DNA of 64,000 nt from Psychrobacillus sp. NEAU-3TGS (GTDB lineage Bacteria > Bacillota > Bacilli > Bacillales_A > Planococcaceae), in NCBI RefSeq assembly GCF_029955155.1, contig NZ_JAPNOZ010000011.1, positions 186,001 through 250,000 on the forward strand, read 5' to 3'. Of the stretch, positions 26,772 to 37,968 are shown in pieces. The position numbers were made by a program, and so were the translations under genes. The notes under the pieces are model-generated. The model ran no database searches, was not told where the DNA came from, and worked only from the letters and a program-made list of their open reading frames with translations. The first letter of the stretch is position 1, and each line of letters opens with the position of its first letter.

Positions 26772-27581
26772 TTATTTTTGTTGAATGTGATTGATTACTA
26801 GATTGGCCGTTTCTTCTACTGCCCTATTCGTCACTTCAATGACAGTACATCCAATTTTATTTACTACTTTTTCAAAATGAGCAATTTCTTCATTTATCCG
26901 TTCTATTTTAGCATAACTAGCGTCATCATTTAAACCAATAGCTATTAATCTTTCTTTTCGAATAGAATTTAATTTTTCCGGTGTGATTACTAGTCCAAAA
27001 CATTTTGCAGGATCTACCTGAAATAATTCTTCCGGGGGCTCAACTTCCGGTACTAATGGGACGTTTGCAACCTTATATCTTTTATGCGCCAAGTATTGTG
27101 ACAATGGCGTTTTAGAAGTTCTAGAAACGCCGATTAAGACGATGTCTGCTTGCAACAAACCGCGTGGATCTCTTCCATCATCATATTTTACCGCAAATTC
27201 GATTGCTTCAATCTTTTTGAAATAATCTTCATCTAGCTTGCGAACTAAACCAGGCTCTTCAAAAGGTTTTTCATCTAAATTTCTTTCTAAAAGATGAATA
27301 ACCGGACCAATCAGGTCAACTGAATCTAATCCATATGCTTTACACTTTTCAACCAATGCATCACGCATTTTTGTTTGCACAAGTGTATATAAAATAATAG
27401 CATTTTGTTCTTTCGCTAGTTCCGTAATTTCTTTAATATGATCCAATGAATCAATATGAGTAAATCTTTTTAACTTGGTATGCTGTAGACCTGGTCTAAA
27501 CTGACTTACCGCCGCTTTTGCCACCAGTTCTCCCGTTTCACCGATTGAATCTGAGACAATAAATAGGTTTAACATTTTCAT
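26772..27581 (-). CDS. ppsR: Pyruvate, phosphate dikinase regulatory protein (PPDK kinase/phosphorylase)
   Basis: 269 residues, DUF299 family. Typical segments are FIVSDSIGETGELVAKAA at the N-terminus, a P-loop-like LIGVSRTSKTPLSQYLA near residue 151, and a RKLDEDYFKKIEAIEFAVKYDDG-type region (in part). It is the homologue of B. subtilis YqfL, an ADP-dependent kinase and Pi-dependent phosphorylase of PPDK or a related regulator. It follows ccpN with an 11-base gap, the same arrangement as yqzB-yqfL. Confidence 0.9.
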   Translation of the reverse strand: MKMLNLFIVSDSIGETGELVAKAAVSQFRPGLQHTKLKRFTHIDSLDHIKEITELAKEQNAIILYTLVQTKMRDALVEKCKAYGLDSVDLIGPVIHLLERNLDEKPFEEPGLVRKLDEDYFKKIEAIEFAVKYDDGRDPRGLLQADIVLIGVSRTSKTPLSQYLAHKRYKVANVPLVPEVEPPEELFQVDPAKCFGLVITPEKLNSIRKERLIAIGLNDDASYAKIERINEEIAHFEKVVNKIGCTVIEVTNRAVEETANLVINHIQQK

Positions 27582-27592
27582 TGTGTCACTCC

Positions 27593-28231
27593 TTATAAGT
27601 CATGGTCATCAGCTAAAGACAAGAAAGCACGTGTAATATTCGTTTTCGTAATTCTTCCAACTACCTCTAAACCATCTTTTCGTTCTTTCACTACAGGTAA
27701 TGAATCAATCTGACGACTCATTAGTTTATTTGCCACCTCAATAAGCGTATCTTCTTTTCTACAATACGTAATATTAGGCATTCTTGTCATAATCATATGT
27801 ACTGGCATTTTATTTAAATCCTGATTTCCAATGCTCGTTCGCAAGAAATCTTTTCTTGAAAGTACACCAGACAATAGAGATTGTTTATCCACTACGAATA
27901 AAGATCCTACATCTTCTAAAAACATATGACATATAGCATCATATACTGTCATGCTTTCTTCTACAACAACCGGAATAGATTGGAAGTCTTTTACTACCAT
28001 CTGGGCTATATTATCTGAAATAGCTTGACTCGTTTTCTTACCAGAATAAAAATAACCAACGCGCGGTCTGGCATCTAAAAAGCCAGCCATTGTTAAAATT
28101 GCAAGATCGGGTCGTAACGTAGATCTAGTTAACTTTAGACGTTCTGCAATTTGCTCACCCGTAATAGGGCCATTTCCTTTAACAATGTCCAAAATTTCGT
28201 TTTGCCGTTTGTTGAGTTCGATTGGAATCAC
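27593..28231 (-). CDS. ccpN: Transcriptional repressor CcpN (gluconeogenic gene control)
   Basis: 212 residues. N-terminal helix-turn-helix (LNKRQNEILDIVKGNGPITGEQ-type, with LTRSTLRPDLAIL near residue 30), then two CBS domains: VYDAICHMFLEDVGSLFVVD near 95 and TLIEVANKLMSRQIDSLPVV near 160. CcpN represses gapB and pckA in glucose-grown B. subtilis. Cotranscribed with ppsR. RBS is weak (GGCGGTG). Confidence 0.9.
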   Translation of the reverse strand: MIPIELNKRQNEILDIVKGNGPITGEQIAERLKLTRSTLRPDLAILTMAGFLDARPRVGYFYSGKKTSQAISDNIAQMVVKDFQSIPVVVEESMTVYDAICHMFLEDVGSLFVVDKQSLLSGVLSRKDFLRTSIGNQDLNKMPVHMIMTRMPNITYCRKEDTLIEVANKLMSRQIDSLPVVKERKDGLEVVGRITKTNITRAFLSLADDHDL

Positions 28232-28283
28232 CGCCTCAAATTGTTATGCATATACTAAATTATTATATACTACTTACTCCTTT

Positions 28284-28312
28284 ATTGCGAAGTAAACTGG
28301 CTCATGTTACAA
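28284..28312 (+). promoter_or_regulatory. Promoter of the glyS T-box leader
   Basis: TTGCGA at 28284-28289 and TACAAT at 28307-28312, 17 bases apart, directly before the T-box leader. Divergent from ccpN, whose start is at 28231. Confidence 0.7.
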
Positions 28313-28318
28313 TAACAA

Positions 28319-28517
28319 CAAATAATAAAGCGTTGAAGAGCATTATAAGTACTGTAACGTAGCGAGTGGTGACGGTGAGAGACCACAAAACAGGAAACGG
28401 CAGCTCGGAGCTTATGCTTTTAAAGAGGATTGTTATTATACAATCAATCGGGGTGGAACCGCGGGTTATAAAACTCGTCCCCGGGCTAAATTAGCCCGGA
28501 GACGAGTTTTTTCTTTT
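28319..28517 (+). promoter_or_regulatory. Glycine T-box riboswitch controlling glyS
   Basis: The leader contains stem I features (GAAGAGC, AGTACTG, GGTGAGAGACC), a likely GGC glycine specifier at 28399-28401 within AAACGGCAGC, and the conserved T-box GGGTGGAACCGCGGG at 28451-28465. The terminator is AAACTCGTC (28471-28479) paired with GACGAGTTT (28501-28509), with an inner CCGGGC/GCCCGG stem and a TTTTTT run. Uncharged tRNA-Gly would stabilise the antiterminator and switch on glyS. Specifier assignment is by eye. Confidence 0.92.
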
Positions 28518-28530
28518 TGAAAGCACTAAT

Positions 28531-28718
28531 CAATCACGTCTCGACGTGATTGCGCCCAGATTTTGAATTGAGCTTGCTCAATTAACTCCCCTCAAAATCT
28601 GTGGCATCTGCCGGAGGCTTTAACTTCATTCAACTAGGGTAATCACCTATGAATAGAAGAAATTATTGCATTATCCAGCATTTGTAGAAGCGAGGGACTT
28701 CTGCTGAATAAAGTTAAA
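28531..28718. repeat. MITE-like palindromic element between T-box and glyS
   Basis: Composite element. CAATCACGTC-TC-GACGTGATTG (28531-28552) is a hairpin. CAGATTTTGA (28557-28566) pairs with TCAAAATCTG (28592-28601) and encloses a smaller ATTGAGC/GCTCAAT stem. TTTAACTTCATTCA (28619-28632) and TGAATAAAGTTAAA (28705-28718) are 14-base inverted repeats with one mismatch. No coding potential. It lies after the attenuator and before the glyS ribosome site (AGGAGGG at 28721), so it is transcribed in the glyS mRNA leader. Confidence 0.65.
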
Positions 28719-28733
28719 ATAGGAGGGTTTGTT

Positions 28734-30116
28734 ATGGAATTTTCAATGGAAACAGTCGTAAGTTTAGCAAAACAAAGAGGATTTGTATTCCCAGGATCTG
28801 AAATTTATGGCGGACTTGCCAACACATGGGACTACGGTCCACTAGGTGTGGAATTAAAAAACAACGTTAAAAAAGCATGGTGGAAAAAATTCGTTCAAGA
28901 ATCACCATATAACGTAGGTTTGGATGCAGCTATTTTAATGAACCCAAAAACATGGGTAGCATCTGGCCATATCGGCAATTTTAACGATCCAATGATTGAC
29001 TGTAAAAAATGTAAATCTCGTCATCGTGTGGATAAAATTATCGAAGATGCACTTGAGAAAAAAGGAATTGAAATGGTTATTGATGGACTTTCATTTGAAA
29101 AAATGGAAGAAATCATGAAAGAACATAATGTAGTATGTCCTACTTGCGGAGAATTTGACTATACAGATATTCGTCAGTTCAACTTAATGTTCAAAACTTT
29201 TCAAGGGGTAACAGAATCTTCTACGAACGAAATTTTCTTACGTCCTGAAACTGCACAAGGTATCTTCGTTAACTACAAAAATGTACAACGTTCTATGCGT
29301 AAGAAAATGCCATTTGGTATCGCACAAGTTGGGAAAAGCTTCCGTAATGAAATAACTCCTGGTAACTTTACATTCCGTACAAGAGAATTCGAACAAATGG
29401 AATTAGAATTCTTCTGTAAACCAGGGGAAGATATGGAATGGTTCGAATTCTGGCGTAATTATTGTAAAGATTGGTTATTAAATTTAGGTGTTGCAGAAGA
29501 TAGCATTCGTTTAAGAGACCATTCTGAAGATGAGCTGTCCCATTATTCGAATGCAACAACAGATATCGAATATAAATTCCCATTTGGTTGGGGTGAGCTA
29601 TGGGGTATCGCAGACCGTACTGATTTCGACTTAAAACAACATATGGAGCATTCGGGAGAAGACTTTAACTATATCGACCCAGTTACGAATGAACGTTATG
29701 TGCCTTATTGTATCGAGCCATCTCTTGGAGCAGACCGAGTTACACTAGCATTCCTTTGCGAGGCCTACGACGAAGAAATGCTTGAAGGTGATGATAAACG
29801 TACTGTATTACGCTTCCATCCTGCTCTAGCTCCAGTGAAAGCGGCAATTTTACCATTGTCCAAAAAATTATCAGAAGGCGCAACTGCCTTATTCTCTGAT
29901 TTAAGTAAACATTTCATGGTTGACTATGACGAGTCACAATCAATTGGTAAACGTTACCGCCGCCAAGACGAAATCGGTACACCATTCTGTATCACATATG
30001 ATTTCGATTCTGAAACAGATGGCCAAGTAACAGTTCGACACCGCGATTCGATGGAACAAACTAGAATGCCAATTGCTGATGTAAAAGCTTATATTGAAGA
30101 ACAATTGCAGTTTTAA
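28734..30116 (+). CDS. glyS: Glycyl-tRNA synthetase, single-polypeptide dimeric type
   Basis: 460 residues, class II synthetase of the alpha2 type found in S. aureus, archaea and eukaryotes. Motifs: [21 protein letters not shown] (N-terminal, in part), a CKKC and CPTC zinc-like pair in the inserted domain near residues 90 and 135, the class II motif 2 [21 protein letters not shown] (in part), and motif 3 [15 protein letters not shown]-terminal anticodon-binding domain from about residue 360. RBS AGGAGGG precedes the ATG. Many bacilli have two-subunit GlyQ/GlyS at this same recO-ccpN locus; here a different enzyme type sits on the opposite strand. Confidence 0.96.
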   Translation: MEFSMETVVSLAKQRGFVFPGSEIYGGLANTWDYGPLGVELKNNVKKAWWKKFVQESPYNVGLDAAILMNPKTWVASGHIGNFNDPMIDCKKCKSRHRVDKIIEDALEKKGIEMVIDGLSFEKMEEIMKEHNVVCPTCGEFDYTDIRQFNLMFKTFQGVTESSTNEIFLRPETAQGIFVNYKNVQRSMRKKMPFGIAQVGKSFRNEITPGNFTFRTREFEQMELEFFCKPGEDMEWFEFWRNYCKDWLLNLGVAEDSIRLRDHSEDELSHYSNATTDIEYKFPFGWGELWGIADRTDFDLKQHMEHSGEDFNYIDPVTNERYVPYCIEPSLGADRVTLAFLCEAYDEEMLEGDDKRTVLRFHPALAPVKAAILPLSKKLSEGATALFSDLSKHFMVDYDESQSIGKRYRRQDEIGTPFCITYDFDSETDGQVTVRHRDSMEQTRMPIADVKAYIEEQLQF

Positions 30117-30121
30117 TTTTA

Positions 30122-30160
30122 AAAAGCCAAATTAGACATTAGTCTAATTTGGTTTTTTTT
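30122..30160 (+). terminator. Terminator of glyS
   Basis: CCAAATTAGAC and GTCTAATTTGG (30127-30152) form a perfect 11-bp stem with an ATTA loop, followed by eight T residues. Confidence 0.95.
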
Positions 30161-30263
30161 AGGTTGGATAAGGTTGATATATGTTTGGGTTGATACAATC
30201 AAATGTTCGAGGCGGGAATCCTTTGCTCGGATAGCCCCTCTTTAAAATAGTTTTCACAAGCAA

Positions 30264-30304
30264 AAAGATCCAGGTTCGAAGTTAATCTTCTGAACTTGGA
30301 TCTT
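30264..30304 (-). terminator. Terminator overlapping the 3' end of recO
   Basis: AAGATCCAGGTTC (30265-30277) pairs with GAACTTGGATCTT (30292-30304), one G-T wobble. On the minus strand it is followed by TTTTTGCTTG. The repaired recO stop codon (30284-30282) falls in the loop, so the hairpin spans the end of the gene. Confidence 0.85.
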
Positions 30305-31063
30305 TTTTCGGATTAAAAAATTCAGGGGTCTTTTCCATTTGATCTAAAAACCCTTGGGACTTTAATCGAATCCCTACTTGTTCGTTATAAATAGTCCGTA
30401 CAATTTTTTGATAAAGCCTTTTGTTTCTTTTTTTAATGTGAGCTTACCAACTTGGCTAATCGGAACGGTATAAAAAGTACGGATTAGCTTTACCTGTGCT
30501 GGTGTTAACCTTATTAAATATGGATCGACAGAGAAGCATCTGTGACAAAGAAAACCGATTTGAGCAAATGAAAAAGCAAATTCCCCGTCCGTTGCTCCGC
30601 AGTTGGCACATTGATGCAACACCGGGTAAATTCCAGCAATAGGCAGCATCTTCCATTCTACAAATAAACTAATTGCTTCTGGATCATATCCTTCCGAAAT
30701 TGCCTCCAGCGCTTCTTGCAAAATAGTAAATATATGGGGTTTCGGAGATTCGTCTTCTATTAGTTTATCCACTAGCTCCATGATAAAGCTAGCATATGCA
30801 GTAGTAAAAATATCCTCTCGAATGGAGCGCATAGAGTCGATAATTTCCCCTTGCTGTAAAGAACCCATTCCTCTACCTTGCTGAATTAAAAAATAGCCAT
30901 AGGTGAAAGGCTGAGATATAGAAGACAAACGGCTCGTAGGTTTTTTAGCACCACGAGCCATCGCCGCTCTTTTTCCTAATTCTCGTGAGAATATCGTGAC
31001 TATTTTATCCGTTTCTCCGTAAGATGAAGTCCGTAAGACGATGCCTTCTACTTTTTGAAGCAA
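30282..31063 (-). CDS. recO: DNA repair protein RecO, frameshifted near its C-terminus
   Basis: RecO loads RecA in RecF-pathway repair. N-terminal OB fold: LQKVEGIVLRTSSYGETDKIV (in part), then GKRAAMARGAKKP. The zinc cysteines are CANCGA near residue 150 and CHRC near 172. I use TTG at 31063 as start: it gives the family-typical MLQKVEGIV and has GGAAGGGAAGG upstream. The uninterrupted frame ends at 30374 after FIKKLYGLF, but adding one A to the six-A run at 30404-30409 restores KKIVRTIYNEQVGIRLKSQ and continues to TAA at 30282, about 260 residues. Confidence 0.9.
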
Positions 31064-31237
31064 AAGCCTTCCCTTCCTTCTTAGTATCTTGCTTAAGCGC
31101 ATTGCCTACCTATGGTCTGCACAATGAAGATCATACAGCTGTTGCGAAATGTTTATTTATTTTGTGACGAGCTTTTGCACCACCAATATGTTTTGGACCC
31201 AGACTGTATTTCTCTATGATTGACGCTTATGCATTTC

Positions 31238-32915
<1,678 letters not shown>

Positions 32916-32929
<14 letters not shown>

Positions 32930-33401
32930 GGCCTTCACGCTTTAAACCAAAAGCCTGTAAAATCGTTTCTTGTAAACGGAACATTTCTTTCTCTTCTTCC
33001 TCTGTTCCGTGATCATAACCGAGTAGATGTAAAAAACCATGGACTGCCAAAAAACAAAGTTCACGTTCGAAAGTATGTCCATAAGATGCCGCTTGTTCCG
33101 TCGTACGTTCAACAGAAATGATAATATCGCCAAGTAGTGTCGGCAGATTCGCATCTTTAATCTCGATTTCGCCTTCTCCCATCTCCTCCATTGCGAAAGA
33201 AATAACATCCGTGGGCATATCTTTTTTGCGGTATGTTTTATTGATTTCTTGAATAGCGTCATTTGTCACAAATGTAACACTTACTTCACTGCCTTCTTTT
33301 ACACCTAGCTGCTCTCCTGCAGAAGTTAATACTTTTTCAACAAGTTTTATTGATTCTTCGGATATTGTTTGTGTTTCGTCCATTAAATCTATTTCTAGCA
33401 T
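32916..33401 (-). CDS. ybeY: Endoribonuclease YbeY
   Basis: 161 residues. The zinc-binding motif HGFLHLLGYDH near residue 125 is complete, and the preceding PTDVISFAMEEMGEGEIE is a strong family match. Needed for 16S rRNA 3'-end processing and 70S quality control. Located between pgpH and dgkA in the standard order. Confidence 0.97.
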
Positions 33402-33421
33402 TCTTTTAGCCCCTTACGTCC

Positions 33422-35533
33422 TTATTTTGGGTATTCTATTCGCGAATGGAATGTACCATTCATCGTCGTACAGAAACTTTCTTCCATTATCTTTATTTCC
33501 TTTAAAGATAGATCGCATTCATCAAATTGACCATCTAGTAATTTTCCTTTAATAATGGATTGGATCAGTTCCCTAATCTTTTCTGCATTTGGTTCTTTCA
33601 TCGAACGGACAGCAGCTTCCACACTATCTGCAACCGAAATAATCGCAATTTCTTTCGTTTGAGGTTTAGGACCCGGATACCTATATTGCCCTTCCGCTAT
33701 ATCGTCTTTCATTTCCTTTGCTTTATAGTAAAAGAATTTAAGCAAGCTAGTCCCGTGGTGTTGCTCCGCGATATCAATTATTTCTTTTGGCATTTTATGT
33801 TTCCGTAAAATTTCTGCCCCGTCTACAGCATGTGCAATAATAATATCACGACTAGTTTCTGGTGGTAAATTATCATGCGGGTTGTACCCATTCACTTGAT
33901 TTTCAATAAAAAATCCAGGTCGTTTCGTTTTTCCAACATCATGATAATAGCTCCCCACCCGCGCTAATAGCCCGTTTGCACCAACCGCTTCACAGGCAGC
34001 ATCCGCTAAGTTTGCGACCATCAAACTATGATGGTATGTCCCGGGAGTTTCCGTTAATATTTTTTTCAACAATGGATGATTCGGATTAGATAGCTCGATT
34101 AACCGCATCGTAGACAATATGCCAAATACCGATTCAAAAAATGGAAGTATTCCAATCGTTAGAGCTCCAGATAGTATACCCGATAATACGGCAACACCAA
34201 CATAAAACAATATATCGTTAAATTCATATGTCGTTTTTGTCATTAATAAATAAAATAATATAAATAATATATTTACTGCTGAAACGACAAAGCTTCCTCT
34301 AAATATTTGAGAGTTATTATGAGTTCGTTGCATCGCAAAAATACCTGCTACACTCCCGAATAATATGTATAACGAAATTTCCATTTGAAATACATTTGTA
34401 TACCCTTCTTGAAAAATAATGCCCGCATAAGCAGCAACAACAAAACTAGTGATGAGTGCTGCACGTTCATTTACTAATAAGTAAACAAATATGGAAACCA
34501 ATGCAGTCGGGAATATAAATGCAATGACTACATCAAAATTATATGCAACTGATTGTAACACTTTCATGATTAAGACAGAAACGATTAGACTAAAAGCGAC
34601 GACAACCAAATTTTTAGCATTTGTAATGGATTTCTCTTTCTTACGAAATGTTTGTGCAAATAAGATCCACATTGTAAGTAGAACGAATAGACCAACACCT
34701 ATAGGTGGTTTATAAGATGTTTTATCTGTTAACATTCCGAGTAATTCAATCTGTCTATAAACTTCTCGGTCTATTAGTTCTCCTTTTTGCACTAGTATTT
34801 GCCCTTGTAAAATTCTAGTCGGTTCAACACTTGCTTTTGCCTGCTCAATCCGTAATTCTGTAAGCTCATCATTTTCGATTTCTGTCGCTACAATTGCACT
34901 CCGCGCTATATTGATGAGGATATTCATATACTCCGCGGAAAACCCAAATGAGTTTGTAACCTGTGAAGCAACTTTTTCACGCGCAGAAGGAACATTTTCG
35001 GTTCGTATTGGCTCATTTAATGCATTTTCTGCAATGGTGGCCAATTTCTCCTTTGATTCTCGTAAAACAGGAGCTGACTGCTTTAGTAAAATAGTTAACA
35101 TTTCATCACTTAAAGGAATGACACTTACGTTTTCTGCCAATACGTCCATTTCTTCTTTTAATTTTGCAAGTGATGTAACTGCCCCTTCTTCAGCTAGTTC
35201 TTCAGTAGATTTTTTTTTCACTTCGAGAACGCTGTCAAAAATAGAACGGATAATCGCAGCCTGGTTATCTGCAGTTTCGTCTTGAAATTGATATACTGGA
35301 AGAACTTCGGAAGCTACTTGTTCTTTTTCTTCTTCCGTTTTTACGGGATCTTCCATTGTTTTAACCGAACGTATCGTATCAGGTGAAAGTTGGAATCGTT
35401 CTATATCATATTTACTTTCTTTCACATTACCAATTAATAAAAAGAACATGCAAATCGCTGTTAAGAGAATGATAACAAAAGGGAGATACTTATTATTGCG
35501 CCATTCTTTCCATTTTAACAAAATGAATTTCAC
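33422..35533 (-). CDS. pgpH: Cyclic-di-AMP phosphodiesterase PgpH (7TM-HD)
   Basis: 703 residues, full length for the YqfF/PgpH family. One N-terminal membrane helix (FVIILLTAICMFFLLIG) is followed by an extracellular 7TMR-HDED domain to about residue 270, then about seven membrane helices, then a cytoplasmic HD domain with YHHSLMVANLADAA near 495, YYHDVGK near 525 and EQHHGTSLLKFFY near 585. It degrades c-di-AMP to pApA. Stop lies 20 bases before ybeY. The gene is separated from phoH by a terminator. Confidence 0.95.
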   Translation of the reverse strand: MKFILLKWKEWRNNKYLPFVIILLTAICMFFLLIGNVKESKYDIERFQLSPDTIRSVKTMEDPVKTEEEKEQVASEVLPVYQFQDETADNQAAIIRSIFDSVLEVKKKSTEELAEEGAVTSLAKLKEEMDVLAENVSVIPLSDEMLTILLKQSAPVLRESKEKLATIAENALNEPIRTENVPSAREKVASQVTNSFGFSAEYMNILINIARSAIVATEIENDELTELRIEQAKASVEPTRILQGQILVQKGELIDREVYRQIELLGMLTDKTSYKPPIGVGLFVLLTMWILFAQTFRKKEKSITNAKNLVVVAFSLIVSVLIMKVLQSVAYNFDVVIAFIFPTALVSIFVYLLVNERAALITSFVVAAYAGIIFQEGYTNVFQMEISLYILFGSVAGIFAMQRTHNNSQIFRGSFVVSAVNILFILFYLLMTKTTYEFNDILFYVGVAVLSGILSGALTIGILPFFESVFGILSTMRLIELSNPNHPLLKKILTETPGTYHHSLMVANLADAACEAVGANGLLARVGSYYHDVGKTKRPGFFIENQVNGYNPHDNLPPETSRDIIIAHAVDGAEILRKHKMPKEIIDIAEQHHGTSLLKFFYYKAKEMKDDIAEGQYRYPGPKPQTKEIAIISVADSVEAAVRSMKEPNAEKIRELIQSIIKGKLLDGQFDECDLSLKEIKIMEESFCTTMNGTFHSRIEYPK

Positions 35534-35613
35534 TCTAAATTCAGCTCCTTCACAGCTTGTCCCCTTATTATACCTTAAAGTCGAAACTAGTCATTACTAT
35601 TTCCTGAAAATTA

Positions 35614-35649
35614 ACAAAAGCAACAGTCAGCTACTGGACCGTTGCTTTA
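35614..35649 (-). terminator. Terminator after phoH
   Basis: On the minus strand AAAGCAAC..GTC pairs with GAC..GTTGCTTTTG (mismatch in the stem) and is followed by TTGTTAAT. It separates phoH from pgpH, which needs its own promoter in 35534-35610. Confidence 0.65.
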
Positions 35650-35657
35650 TAGAAATA

Positions 35658-36617
35658 CTATGATTGTTGCTCGTCATATGCCTGAATAATTTTAGCAACT
35701 AATGGGTGACGGACGACATCTCCCTGTTCTAGGTATTGAAAATGGATACCAGCAACATGGCCTAAAATTTTCTCCGCCACGATTAATCCAGATTCAGCAC
35801 CTTTTGGTAAATCTATTTGCGTTTTATCTCCTGTAATAACCATTTTCGAACCAAAACCAAGACGGGTTAAAAACATCTTCATTTGAGCTTTCGTAGTATT
35901 TTGCGCTTCATCTAAAATAACAAAAGCGTCATCCAGCGTTCTACCACGCATGTAAGCAAGCGGCGCAATTTCAATTGTACCTCGCTCCATTAAGCGGTCT
36001 GTCTGTTCCGTACCTAGCACATCATGTAAGGCATCATATAACGGACGTAAATAAGGGTCTACCTTCTCTTTTAAGTCTCCAGGTAAGAAACCTAGGCTCT
36101 CTCCTGCCTCGACAGCAGGACGTGTTAAAATGATTTTTTTCACATGTGCATTTTTTAAAGCCTGTGTGGCCATCACAACTGCAAGGTATGTTTTACCTGT
36201 ACCTGCTGGACCTATTCCAAACGTTAAATCTGAATGCCTAATCCCTTGTATATATTCTCTTTGACCGATTGTTTTAGCACGAATAGCTTTGCCCTTTGTA
36301 TTTCTTGCAATTTCTTCATCATATAAGCTTGAGAAGTATTCAATCGTTCCATTCAAGCTCATTTCAATAGCAGACGTAACATCTCTTAGGTTAATATTGA
36401 TGCCTTTGCGTATAACAGAAAGAAGTTGTATCATTAGCTTTTTCGTTTCTTCTACATTTTTCTCTTCGCCAACAATTTGTATTTGTTCGCCTCTTGTAAT
36501 TAGTTGTACCTTTAGTTCCGCTTCAATTAGCTTTACATTTTTATCTGATATTCCGAGAAGCATTACTGCTTCTGCTGGGTCCTGCAAATTTATATCGAGT
36601 TGTTTTTGTTCGCTCAT
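35658..36617 (-). CDS. phoH: PhoH-family ATPase/RNA helicase-like protein
   Basis: 319 residues. Walker A GPAGTGKT near residue 133, Walker B VILDEAQN near 228, and a conserved KMVITGDKTQIDLP near 250. An N-terminal KH-like part precedes the P-loop domain. Function in RNA metabolism is suggested by linkage with ybeY and era but not settled. Start overlaps the yqfD stop by four bases (ATGA). Confidence 0.95.
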   Translation of the reverse strand: MSEQKQLDINLQDPAEAVMLLGISDKNVKLIEAELKVQLITRGEQIQIVGEEKNVEETKKLMIQLLSVIRKGININLRDVTSAIEMSLNGTIEYFSSLYDEEIARNTKGKAIRAKTIGQREYIQGIRHSDLTFGIGPAGTGKTYLAVVMATQALKNAHVKKIILTRPAVEAGESLGFLPGDLKEKVDPYLRPLYDALHDVLGTEQTDRLMERGTIEIAPLAYMRGRTLDDAFVILDEAQNTTKAQMKMFLTRLGFGSKMVITGDKTQIDLPKGAESGLIVAEKILGHVAGIHFQYLEQGDVVRHPLVAKIIQAYDEQQS

Positions 36618-37720
36618 GCTTCGTCTCCTTGAGGTATAACTTGGGGTGTTGCAATGTCTTCATTTACTAATAATAATACCTTCCCTTTTACTTTATCATT
36701 TTGTATAGATACCTGCAAAACTTTATCTTCTAATATTTGTGTGCCCGCAGGCAAATCATTGATTATTTTTTGAAATAGTAATGGACGTATTAATCGTTCC
36801 ATAGACTTCTCACTTAACTCGTAACTTTCCTCTATATTATTTTGTACATATCCAGCCACAACATATTTTTGTAAGAAAGAAGGAAGAACGATCTCTTTCC
36901 AGTAGGGTACATTCGTCTTCCTCTTTTTTTGTATCAGCAACTCTCTTTCATTCGGCTTTACAATCGATACTTTTTTGGGAAGTTCAAACTGAAGTTCAAT
37001 CCAGTAATTTGCATATACTTTTCCTTCTGCACTCGTTATTATTCGTTTATCTCCTTGCGTCACGAATCCATTCACGAGCGTATCCCCTTTTTTAACCGCC
37101 ACATTCTTCTGTACAGCTCTTACTCCTTTTACTATTTCAAAATCTGTAATAACTCCACTTCTCTTAGCGATTAAATGGACTGGCGGTGCGTCTTTTATAT
37201 CTCGTTCGGTTTTTATTGGGGCAAGCATCGGGGATACGATTAGCGTTGAACCCGATTGGGCAAAATGCACCCATGAATACTCTTTGTACTTCAATAAAAT
37301 TTTCTGCCGTATTTCTTGTTCAGCAGGTAACGAAGAGGTAAGCATTTTTTCTTTAATATTCATCGCCTTTAGTTCTTCATAGAGCAAAATATTATTTTCA
37401 GGTGAATCCGATTCGATATGAATTGTCCAAATAAATTGTGCCAGTAAAACAGGTATAATGAAAAATAGAGCGACGCCTATGAGAGAGTATGAATGAGTAG
37501 AAATAATTCCTTTTCTGGTTTCATCCACTAACTGTACTGGGATTCTCATCGCTTTTCTTATTTTTCGAAATGCCTTTAAGTCTTTCTTTTTTATAGAAAA
37601 GTATAAATAATTTTCTCTGCTATATACGTTGTATACATGGATATTTATAGCAAACAAACGCTGAAATAGAGCATGTTGATCTGTAGCTATCGGAATTTGT
37701 ACTCGTATAAGGCTTGCCAT
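36614..37720 (-). CDS. yqfD: Sporulation protein YqfD
   Basis: 368 residues, the YqfD/SpoIV family. A single membrane segment near residues 80-98 (SYSLIGVALFFIIPVLLAQFI in part) separates a basic N-terminal part (YLYFSIKKKDLKAFRKIRKA) from a large domain thought to face the forespore-mother cell space. Part of the yqfC-yqfD pair that is sigma-E controlled in B. subtilis. Its ATG overlaps the yqfC stop by one base. Confidence 0.9.
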   Translation of the reverse strand: MASLIRVQIPIATDQHALFQRLFAINIHVYNVYSRENYLYFSIKKKDLKAFRKIRKAMRIPVQLVDETRKGIISTHSYSLIGVALFFIIPVLLAQFIWTIHIESDSPENNILLYEELKAMNIKEKMLTSSLPAEQEIRQKILLKYKEYSWVHFAQSGSTLIVSPMLAPIKTERDIKDAPPVHLIAKRSGVITDFEIVKGVRAVQKNVAVKKGDTLVNGFVTQGDKRIITSAEGKVYANYWIELQFELPKKVSIVKPNERELLIQKKRKTNVPYWKEIVLPSFLQKYVVAGYVQNNIEESYELSEKSMERLIRPLLFQKIINDLPAGTQILEDKVLQVSIQNDKVKGKVLLLVNEDIATPQVIPQGDEA

Positions 37721-37968
37721 TACGTACGATCCTTCCTAGTTATATTAAAAAAGTTAAGACGTTCTACTGTTAAATGCAGACGATCCGATGATAGAGATTT
37801 TATCTGTAGACTATCTGCATTAATTTCCAGCAAATAATGATCATACGAACATAATACGCTATTTTCATTTAACTTAAGAAGGGTTATTTCGTAATCTAAA
37901 ATAATGTCATTAAAATTATCAATCATAATACTCGCGTGGAGTGGAAATAATTGTTTTATAAAAAACAC
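37720..37968 (-). CDS. yqfC: Sporulation protein YqfC (divergent; start uncertain)
   Basis: 82 residues if GTG 37968 is used. The part from MIDNFNDIILDYEITLLKL onward fits YqfC (a small protein of about 90 residues that starts DVxxDxPxI); homology is moderate and mostly supported by position before yqfD. The GTG lies inside a perfect 16-bp hairpin (37964-38003), so either the hairpin regulates this start, or translation begins further in (ATG near codon 15), or at an unusual codon after AAAGGGG. N-terminus is therefore tentative. Confidence 0.6.
   Translation of the reverse strand: MFFIKQLFPLHASIMIDNFNDIILDYEITLLKLNENSVLCSYDHYLLEINADSLQIKSLSSDRLHLTVERLNFFNITRKDRT

Noticed and set aside
31103-31237. 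Small yqzL-type gene between era and recO
   Set aside because: One frame gives KHIGGAKARHKINKHF but there is no ATG, GTG or TTG with a ribosome site, and it does not resemble YqzL.
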